DNA of 40,351 bases from Tritrichomonas foetus (taxonomy: Eukaryota; Parabasalia; Tritrichomonadida; Tritrichomonadidae): positions 1-40,351 of the forward strand of contig MLAK01000778.1 of assembly GCA_001839685.1 (NCBI GenBank), read 5' to 3'. The notes beneath the pieces were generated by a model. The model worked only from the letters and a program-made list of their open reading frames with translations, had not been told where the DNA came from and did not search any database. Each line of letters opens with the position of its first letter. Position 1 is the first letter of the stretch. The translations under genes were made by a program, and so were the position numbers. Shown one piece after another: positions 20,001-32,000 of the stretch.

Positions 20001-23000
20001 CACTAGCTCAGAAACATTGTCTTATTTTCTTGGCATGCTCAATTCTTTCTAAAAGGGCATGCGTTGTTCAAGGTGATACAGCATCTGGGAAATCTTTTCT
20101 GATTCGATTAATGGCGCAATTGTTAGGAGCGAAACTTAATGTTTTTCAAATGAATAGTGATAGCTCAGTATCAATGCTAGCAGGCCAGTCTATTTTAGTT
20201 AATGAACTTCCTAATCGCGATGTAATTAAATTTCAGACTGCTCTAAATGATTTAATCATAAATGATCAATTAAGAGAATTTATTGAAAGAAATATTGATA
20301 TAAATCAACCAAAGACATGGAAACCAAAGATGTTTGCCGAGTTAATTAATAAAATCGATGAGATTTTACCATCTGTATCTTCTTCTGCTGATAGAGAAAT
20401 TCTAGAATCTGCTCTAAGATTACTTAGAGAAACAATGAGTCCTGTCAATAGGTTTGATCATCAAGAATCCCAATTTATTAGATCAATTAAAAATGGCGAA
20501 TGGGTTTTGATTGACGGAATTGAATCAGCACCATCAGAAATAGCTGAAAAAATAGCTTCACTCTGTGGTGAGAATCCAGAACTTAATTTATATGAATGTG
20601 GTCCTGACTTCTTATTTTCAAAACAAATCGACTTTCCTCCAGAGAAACAAATACATGATGATTTCCATTTATTTATCACATATAATTCAATTTCTGTGAA
20701 AGAAACTCAGGCAATTGATCAAACTTTTTTAATTAAGAGTGTATCTTTTACATTACCAACTATTGATTCAACTATCGAAAACACTTCCCAGTTTTTACAT
20801 GGCTCTTTGGTTAGTCAATCTTATCCAACAGATCTTTCATCTGAAATTTCATCAAGATTTGGCTGTGTTCACCAAGTAGCCAAAAAGGAATCTCAGTCAT
20901 GCCCTGACATTTTCGCTGGAGATATTCAGTTTACTGGAAGAACATTAAAATTTGTTACTAAAGCATTTTTATTTAATAAAGAGGAATCGCTAAAGCAGTC
21001 AGATACAATTTATCGGCCTATAGCATTTGCAATAAGATCTTTTTATGTTAATTCCTATACTGATGACAATAAAGATGCTTTCACAAATAAACTCTTAACA
21101 GCATTTAAAAACACACCACCAAATGAATTAATTCAAGGCCTTCAAACCAATGAATCAAATCAAAAAGAAAGAAATCAACTTGCCTTAATTGATTTACGTA
21201 ATATCCAACTTTTTATTAGCAAAAGAACAAGTAACTCGCATTTTGTTTTCACAAATTTTTTGGTAAATTGTAGTTTAATTCAAATTTCTGATTTGACATT
21301 CGCTCAGAAACACATCGATGATACACTCAAAATGATTGGTGAAATCAAAGACTATAATCCTAATGATTTATCTTATACCATTTCCAGTAAATTTGGAACA
21401 ATCCAAGCCGTTAAGGAAATTTTTGACTCGTTAATTCTTAACTCGGTTAACTTAAAAGTTGAGCATTCATGCCTTCAGCTTAAAGAAAAAGAGCTGGAAT
21501 CTGAAGATTCATTAGAAGACTCGTTATCCAAATTTAATTTGTTATTAAAATTGTCAGGAAATTCAATTTCCAATGAATGTTCCATATTATTGGATTCTGA
21601 TATCAGAATGTCCATACTGAAGCAAATATTTGAAGTTTCTACAAAACGTAACAAAAATTCCATTTTACAATTGCTAGATTTAATGTGTAAATATCCACAA
21701 ACTGCAACATTTATTGATAGAATCTTCCCGTATAATTTATTTTCTGATAACTCATCTAAATTAACTGAAGTATGCTATTGGATTCCACTTTTGGTAAAAT
21801 GCATTGCACGCAACATTCCTTTTCAAATTATTCATGAAAAGAAAGTTATACAATATAGTCCTGTTACTGATAATTTGTTTCAAATCTATTTATATTTTGA
21901 TCATATTAATTGTTTAATGATTTCGAGTGGATCAAAAATTATTTATGGAAAGCGTCAAAAAGAGGCTTATTCGACTTTTAACGAGAGTAAAATTTCCACT
22001 TTAACAAATGATGCTAAAAGACAAAGACAGTTGAGAAAAAGGTCGCTCATTTTCTATCAATCAATTTGTTATGCCTTAGATGAAAAAATCCAGCCAAGCT
22101 TGAAAAAAGTTAGTTCAAAATCAATAAAGAGCTATGCTGCCCAATCACAAATAGATTATAACGATGGTAATATTCGAAATACTAAACAAAATAAATATGT
22201 CACTATTAATGATTTCTTCAGAAAGACTAACTCTTCAATGATAAAATTGGCATGGAATTTGGTTATTACTCTAAGGGATGATCAAATTAACTACATTACT
22301 AATATTATTATTCCTATTGAAGCAGAAATACTCCGTTCGATTCATGCATCATTTAAATATTCAAAACACTCTAAAATTGAAAGCATTTATAACTTTTCAA
22401 TGTGGATGAGTCATTTCGAAGAGACGTTGGGTTATCTTTATTTAATAAATTCTGGATGGAAATTAAATTTCGAAAAATCAGAAATGATAGAATTAGAAAA
22501 AGTCATGAAAGAACTAGCTGTAGAAGAGAAATATTTATCTTCTAATCAAAATATTGAAATATGGAATCATGAAAACTATACTGAAAAACTAAACAAAACC
22601 AAAAGGCACATTGAAAATCTTATGGCAAGATCAGAGAAAGAAAAAGAAAGGCAAAGAAATAAAAAAGAACTTGAAAAACTCCAAAAAGATCTCCAGGAAA
22701 AATGCAACTCCAAAAATTCACATCCCTTGCTGTCTGAATTAATTGATTTATTAACAAAACTTGAACCAACAGAAGATTCATTAATATTAGCTAAAAAAAA
22801 AGTCAGAGAGTTAAATAAAACAATAGAAAATACTTGGTATACAACAAGAAACAGTACAATTCAATGGCCAAAGATTAAAGACGATTCATGGCTGTTTGAT
22901 GAGAAATCTACAAATCAAAGAGAAGTATTGGACGCTCTAATAGAATACTCTCAAATTTATCAAATCCTCAAACAATTGGAAGTTAACAAAGATAAAATGA

Positions 23001-26000
23001 AATATTTATTGCAATTGAATGATTTTCCCCAAATTGAAAATGCGCGAAAAAGATTATTTAATTTGTATATTAGCAGTGATAGCACTAAATTCTCCTTTAA
23101 TTCACATGACTTAGAAATAACAAAGCATTCATTGAATGCAGCATATTTAAGTCACTTATATAAAATAAATCTGAACTTATTTTGTGAGCCTTATACTATC
23201 ATAAAAATAATTAATGATTTTGTTCAAAGAGAAAAGATAACAAAAGCCGATTATGATATCATAAACAAATATGCAAATACTTTCCCGGACGATTTTTGCA
23301 TTGTATTACCAGAAATACAACCGTTAGCACTGGTTTATCTATTTGTTGAAAAATCTGTTAATATTCCAAATACTGATTATCAAGCTGGGCCATTTTTGAA
23401 AGAAAATACAAAAGGTGCTTATTTGAGTTCATACCTCGCTCCTCTCATGGAACAGAATTTTGCTTCATTCACAGAATGCATTTATTATATTGCAGTATAT
23501 GCAATTCAATGCCTAACCTCCGAAAAACCACCTGAAAATTCTACAAACTTGAAAAAAATCATATATAATATTACCAATCGATATAGACAGAATGATAAAG
23601 ATACTTATTCTATTTTTGCAATTATTTACAATTTAATCGATCTTTCTCACAATACTGACCAATTTTTTGAAGGAAAAAAAGGTCTCAAGGAAAATATTTA
23701 TAAATTTACTTTTGATGATATCCTCAGTTCAGATAAAATTATTTTGAATGACTGGGTAAACAACACAGATTTCTTGAATAAATATCCATCATTTGTTTTT
23801 TGGATTTGTCAAAATCATCAAGTCACCAGTCAAATAAAGAATCTCCTTAAAGATTATAAGCCTGATCCGAAAAAATTACCTTTTTGGCTTCATTCACTCC
23901 GAGTTTTTTCTTCCAAAAGTTGTATTTCTTTTCAGACAAAAGCTCTAACAGATACAGCTCAGATCATTAAAAAAACAGTAGATTTATATGTTTTGGAAAA
24001 AATAAATAATACTTTTCAACATGATAATTATAGATGGATTAATTTGCTTATTCCTCATGTTTTGCCTGCCTTTTCTGATAAAAATATTCATATAATTTAT
24101 ACATTCTTGCAACAATTGTGCCAAGATGACCAACCAAACTTAACTTCTTCTGAAAGATCAAGAAAAAAAGAAATATTAGAAAGTGCATTGAAGCAAGTTA
24201 TCGACTTAGTTTTTAGCAATCAGCTTCAAAATTATTTATCATATGATTTAAATACAAAATATTGTTCAACAATCAACTTTTTGACGAATCCATCAGACTA
24301 TGTTAAAAATAAAATTAATAGCTCATTGTATGAAGAGTGTCAAAGCTTTTTACAAACTCATGAAGTCAGTGATATCAAAATTTTTATACAAAATGAAAAG
24401 CACATTGATTCATTTATAAAAAGAATCAAAGAATCGATTGATGATGATGAAAAATCATATAATAATATCCAGATAGCAACAAATGAAGATAAATTTAAAA
24501 AAGAAAAGCAAAAACTTAAGATTCAGTATTCACAACTTTTTGATGATTATAAAAATGAAGTAAATCAACTTTTAAAAAACCCACCAACATCCGATTTTGA
24601 ATTGTTGGATAAAATTCTTTTGAAAGAAAAACAACTAAAACAACGCAAATTTAATTTTTTAGAAGAAAGCATTATCCTCACAAAAATTACTCTAAATAAA
24701 TCAAAAAAAGTCCCTATTTTAGTAAAAGGAAATAAATTCACAATTAACCATAATCATCCTTTAGTATATTTAGGGAAATTAAATGAAACAGACATTACGA
24801 TTGACGAGAAAAATACCAAAAAAGCTGAACGCTTGGAACATTATACAATCTATAAAATTGACCCATCAAATGACATTGAAAAACTTGTTATTTCAAATAT
24901 ATCGGTTACCCCTTATTCATTTTATAAGCCTAAAATCTATTTTTTATCTCAACGAGTAATGGAACCAAAAATGTACATAGATACAATGACTTCTTTTAAA
25001 AAACAACTTAATATATTTCATCAAGAATTTGCCGAAAAAATAGCAACAAATAATTTAAGTCCTCAAGTGTTTCAATATATTTCATCTTTAAAAGAGAAGG
25101 CAGATTTCCTTAGATCAATAAAATCTGTTTTCATTAATACAGAAAACCAAAAAGCGGAAAAAACAAATGTATTGGTCACCGATGAAATTAAAAAGCACTT
25201 TAATCAAGTACATCTCAAAATTTCAAATCTAAATGGTAAGTTAATGAATTTACATAAATCATGGAATAGAGATAAAAATGGCATAATTTCAAAAGAACTT
25301 TTTCGTTATCAATATGAAATTCCAATCCCAAAAATGGATGAAAATTCTTGTCTTTATAAAGAGATAAAACCATCATTTCCACAAAAGAAGAGAGTTTTAT
25401 TATCATTGCCAATTATTAGTCTATCCCCAACTAATGAACTGGTATGTTGTATGAAGAAAATAAATGCGATAATTGGGCCTTTAGTTCCTTCTCAATATGA
25501 AAATTCAAATAAAATTGAAGTTAATATTATTTCTTTTGTCGAAGAAAAAGTATTTTGCAACATTGCATTTTCAAAACCCGAATTATTCTATACACTTCCA
25601 GTATTTGATCCATATGAAACTATTAAAATTATTGTTTCTATACCTAAATCGGAATCTGATAGCCCTGAAACATTGAACATCAAAGGCTACCTAAATTTAA
25701 GAACAGAATCAAATAAAAAATTAAAGATTGAATGCATTTTCCAAATTATCTTAGTTCCTTTAAATATCATCTTATCATGCAAGCATTTCAAGCTATGTGA
25801 ACAGGATTCTATGTTCCGTATTTGCTGTGGTAAAATGTTATTTGAAAATAGAATAAAAATATATGTAAATCGCAAAAGGGGAAATGGAATTAAGATTATG
25901 AAGAAAAAAACTGGCCAGTTGAATTTTGTAGCTGTAGTTGAAGCTTTAGATGGCAATGAAGCAGGTGAGCCAACTTTATCGACTAACACTGAAGCAGGAG

Positions 26001-29000
26001 AAATTCTATTAGAAATGCCCAAACCAGATTTTAAGAATGAGTTTGAAACTAAAAGATTACAATGTGTTGTTAAAATTGCATTTTCTCAAACATTTGTTTC
26101 TCAAGTGCTAATTGACTGCATTCTTTATCCTTTCTATATTATTTTCGAAATATATGACTATAGAGCACTTAAATATACAAATAATATCGAAATTCTATGG
26201 ACCTATAAAATTCCACAAACTTTGCATTTTAGAATAATGAGTCCTTGCATTCCATTCCCTATTATTGCATGGTTAGAATCCTACTTACCTGATGGAATTA
26301 AAATTCTCAATATTCACAACTTTAGTGAAAAAAATGATATAAAAGATAAGATAAAATTATCGGAGGATTTAGCATTTTCAATAGATATAGACTTTATTAA
26401 AGAAAATCCTCCAGAAATAAATACTGGAAAAATATATAACACGCCGATAAATTCCACCAGTTACACAACACAGACAACCAAATCTACAGAAAATAAAAGC
26501 ACTTATTTTGGACTGAATATTAATACTCATTCAAAGTGTAAAACAGTTGAATATAAGTACAAAATTGATATCACCTTTAAGAAAATCAACCAAGATTTTA
26601 TTTCTAGACCATTCAACAACCATATATTCAATATTCATCCATCATCAATTTCCGGAATTCCTATTTATTTGTATTCATATAGTTCTCATCAATTTGTGAA
26701 GTATCATTCATCTTTAGCTTTAACTCAATTTTCTGAACCAGATCTGCCTATAATTGCGATTTCACCTTTTCATATTATCATAAATAAATCTAATCCAATG
26801 ATAATTGAATACAATAATGATGTTTTTGTAAAGAATTTTGGTAGCAAGTCAATTAAATATCTAAAGGTTGATACAGCTGGTAATACTTTTGATGGTTTAC
26901 CAAACCCCAGTTCAAATTTACTTCCAAATTATCCGATTTTACAATCAGGAATTGATTTAATTGTTAAAGGAATTAGCAAGGCTAATACAATGTTAAATAA
27001 AATAGCTCTCAAAGGGCCTACTCAACAAATAAACTGTCCTAAATTTACTATTTTTGGAAAAGTAGATAGCTCTGATCTTTGGTTTCCGGCTTTTGACAAA
27101 TATCCCACTATAAATACTTCATTTTTAGATTACAGGAAAGAAAATGTAGAACTAGCACGGAAGTGTCTCAAATCTGGAATAGGGGAAGCATTGAATTGTG
27201 AATATCAAAATGATCTTTATGATTCCTTATGCAATAATTCAAATGCAATTTCTCACTCTAATTTCGCAATATTCATGATTCTTTTCATGGAACCAAAAAT
27301 CATTAAAAATGCTTACAAATTTGTTCATTATTTACCATCATTTATAAAAAATAAATCACCAAATCTTCATAATTGCACTCCACCTAGCAATGCTCAGCCG
27401 GATTTACTTATCATTTACTCGTATAATTTTGTGAATGAGATTGGAAGAATTTTGAAAGAAAGATATGAAGAGCTTAAAGAATTAAACTTTGAACTTTCTT
27501 ATTACATCAAGAAAGATACACTTGCTACTATTAAAGAACAAGCATTTAGTGATTTAATGTATTTTGACCCCAAATGTAATTTCCATATTGACCATTCAAG
27601 TGAAGACAGAGAAAAATTTGAGAAGGTTAAAAGTTCAGAGGAGAAAAATTTTATATCATCTTTTCCACCAATTGAAGAAGTGTATGACATATATTTACTA
27701 AATGAAAATCACAAGCCAGTTCCCAAAGATTTTTCATACAAACTTCCTTTATACAATCGACCAAAAATCCCTAAAGCACCCGAAAGTGAAATTAACAATA
27801 ATGATAAATTAATTGATGAACTTCCCAAAATTGTAATTCCGAATGTTCTAACAATAAAATCAATACAAGAATTTTATTTTTCATGCACACAAGGGTCGTA
27901 CCTCCTTCCCATTTATATTTTTTCGACAAATATTCAAAAGAAATTGGATAACGCTCGCCATTATTTAATGACTTTAGCATTAATTTATAAAGAATTAACG
28001 CATTATCATAATAACAATTATTCCATTGTATGTGAATCAATAAATTCATTTATTCATGCATTTATTAGTCTGGTCCACCAATTCAAAAGTGCTGGTGTTG
28101 ATTTTTCTGATTTACCTGCTGAATATAAAGAGATTTTCGAAAAAGAATATCATGGGTATAAAGGCTCAGAATTTATAAAATTGCCTGAGTTAGAAACTCC
28201 TCAACTTCGACCATCACAATGGAAAACAAAAGATGGATATACTTCAAATATTGTTAAATTTGCCAATCAACAAACATTTGATAATTTATCATTCAATATT
28301 GATGATCAATATAACACACAAGCTAATATTATCACAAATAGTAACATTCAAAATGAAGAAGAAGACATCCGTGAAAACCCTACAGATATAATTGAGAGAA
28401 ACCCAGATGCAATCACTAATGATGACCAACAAGCAACTGTGGCGAGAGTGGTAAATACTTTTTCTGATGATTCATTTTCTGATGATGAAGAAGAGGATAA
28501 CACAGAAATTCCAGATGATCCACTTAAACCTAAAGTTTCTCTAAAAATCAATCGTGATAAAATCTCAAAATTAATGTATGGAAGATCACTTGATGGCTTA
28601 ATTTCACAATTTACTGAAAGTGACGGTATTGAACGTGTTGTTGCTAGAATTGTACATATGAATAAGAATGCGTCTTTGAATATAAAACATTGTTCAAATA
28701 ATTTGATACCACATGAAAGTGAATGGTTTGATACTAAAGCTACTACTTTTACTATTAAAGGAATTATTGAAAATTGTTTGCATATTCAATCCAGATTGAT
28801 TGAAGACTCTGTAAATGCATCAATTCCATTTTCTCAAATGGCAGTTAACCTCCTTATTGATTGTTCCTCTTTCATAATTAAAGAAAATAAAATTTATAAT
28901 ATGATGCTACTATGCGCATTTTCATATGCACTAAATGCATTAGAAATTCCTTATGCAATTAGTATAGTTGCTGATCAACGTTTTAGATTTGTTATTAAAC

Positions 29001-32000
29001 ATTTTGAAGAAGATCATTCAATTCAAGCTTTACAACGAGTTTTAGATTGCGTCTTGGTTCCGCGTTATAGGACAAATTATGCTGAAACCATTTATCATGC
29101 AATTGAACATTGGAAAATAAATGATGATCAAAGGAATCAAAGAGCTTTCTTTTTCTTCTCTGACGGGCTTGATGAAAATTTAGTGTTAGTTCAAAGTTGG
29201 AAAGAAAAGATTTTAAATAATCCAACCAACTCCTTTGGATTTATTTTTACAAGTCCTAAGTCATTATCAAGCCGAAACAAAGATATTTTAGAGGCTACAT
29301 GGAAAGATTTTTCTAATGGAACCTTAAAAGCAGCTTCTTTAACAAGAGTTGTGAACATTTTGTCCGATATGAAAAAGATAAAAGAGATTCTTAACTGCTT
29401 TGTTCATATTTTATCTAGACCTAAATCAATGTTTAAATCACTTAATGATAAAGAAGACATTAAGCCAGAATTCCCATTAAGTTGCAGAGCATTGAATCTA
29501 TTTGATTTTAACCATTTGAAAGTAGATTTGCTGGCTAAAATTGCTGATAAAGGGAAAATTTTTGTTCAGAAAGATCGGTCAATGCCTTTAAATGCATCTT
29601 CAAGCCGTCTTCAACGCTTAGATACTGCACATTATCAAAATAAAACCTGTAAAATTATATCTGCTAATGTTGAGTCATCTATTCAAGATGAATTCGCTCA
29701 ATTTATTCACCAAATTACTTCAATGAGAAAGGATTCATTTAGGCCTTACCTTGAAACAATATTCCGACCCAATAAAGCTTCTCAAACTGTGCTTTCTAGC
29801 ACTGGTACTGATTTTGATATTACAGCTTTGGTATTGAATTTAATTAATCCAGTTCCAGATCCTTTGATTTATTTGGAAGAAAAAGGTGGACTAGTCAGAA
29901 ATTATGGTGCAACTATCGTAATTGATTCTTCTATTTCTTGTTTCGATATTCTTTCATCACCTCATTCGTTACAAACAATACGAGTCTTATTTTCAGCATT
30001 ATCATCAATAGATATTCCATGTATTGATGTAATTGTTGCTACAAGCGGAGCTCCAATAGTTTTATGTTCAGAAATGCCATCTTTACATTGTTTAGGTGAA
30101 AAATCCCAACTCTGGCCTGCACTTTTTGTATGCTTAGAAGAGCATAAAACAACATGTGATTTAGAATCAGCGATTCATGCTGCTTGTGATCTTCGAAGAA
30201 TGAGGTCACTCGATTACACAAGTATTCTGTTTGTTTTAACTGACGGAAAATTTGATGAACCAACAAAAGAGCGAATCAAAATGGCAACAATTTCATGCAC
30301 TCAATGCGGTATAAATCCGATTGGAATTGGAATAGGTCAATATCCTTTTGGAATTTCCAGTATATTCCAACAAGCAATTTATGCACCAAATCCATTTGAT
30401 CTTGTTTTAGGAATTGCATCATGTTTTGGAGAAGAAATTCCTGATGAACTACCAGAAATTAAGCCAATCATCATTATGCCGCCTGAAATGGATTCTATTC
30501 TTAACAACACTCGAGATATTCTCAAAAATGAAGATTCTCCTGTCTTTAAAGATCTCAAAAATTACCTTAAAGAAATTGCTCCTGCAATGGACGCATTTTC
30601 TGACATGTATAATGAAGAACAAGAAGTCAGAAATGAACATAATGAATTAGTAAATCCAGAAGGAGTTAATACAGAAATGTTTGTTAAAGATTTATTGAAA
30701 GGGCAAAAAATACTTATTGTTATGCTCTATGACTGTTTACTCAACATACAAGAAAACGAACATATTATTCCAGCTTACTTATTCAAACCAGCGAATGCAG
30801 GGGAAAATGCTTTTGTAAAGAAAGCAGTTGAATTCTATGGAATTGAAATCAAAGTTGTTCAAAATTACAAATCTGCAATTATGGAATTAAATAAAGAAAC
30901 AATTCCAGGTAAGTGTGACTATTATGCAACTTGGGTTCTTTCAGGCTGGTCATATGAAGCCATCCCGGATGATGGAAATCCACACCTTGTTTTGCAGTTT
31001 ATTGATTGTTTACTTAAATATAACCGAAATGGTGGTGCTGTTGTCATGTTTGCTGAAGGTGAACCACTTTTCTTCCAAGCAAATCTTTTCCTCGAAAGAT
31101 TAAGACTTCCAAATGGAAAATCGACACAACTGAGACTTCGTGGAAACCACCCAGGAAAACAAATATTAAATGGTGATAAATCAGGTCAACTTGATAAGCC
31201 CAAAACCTTTAATAAAAATAACTTTGAATTCCAAAAATGCCAAAGATCATCACTTGCCCACAATTTGGTCACAATTTATGAAGGAGAAACCATTTCTTTT
31301 GCACCAAATGATCGTTCTCAATATGATCCATTTATTCCATTCATGCGTGATTCTGATAATGGAATTAGTGCACTCTTCTTACCAGGGGACCAGGAAAATG
31401 ATACTGGTGATATTGTCATTGACTGTGGATACACAAAACTTTTTGATGGTATGACAACAAATGGAACATTTAGATATATTCAAAATATTGCTGGATGGAC
31501 CGCACAAGCTGAAGCTCGAAGAACAGCAGGAATTCAACCAAAAGATTACCGTCCAAAAGCAGTAAGATGGAGACTTGATGAATCTGTAAGATATAATGGA
31601 TTCACTCCAATGCCAGAAATGTCAGACAATGAAGATGATGAAGAAGCTGAATTATCATCAATGAAAAGATTATTTGCAATTGATTATTCTGGTTCAATTT
31701 CTGGTGACAGGCTTTATCATTCAAACCTTGAAGCTATTTTCAATAAATATTATGTATATGGCGATCATATACTTTTATGGGATTCTCATGCCTATCCATG
31801 TGACTATAACAGAATAAAGGATATATGGGAAAACAGAGAAGGTAATGGTGGCACTTGTCCTAATGTAATTGCGCAATATGTTGCAGATAATCCTTCAGTG
31901 CCAAGAGAACATTTGATTCTGGTTACGGATGGGCATGTCTTTGAAGGAACAATTGATGCAAGTGATCAAATTTTACAAGCAAATAACATATCATTCAAAT

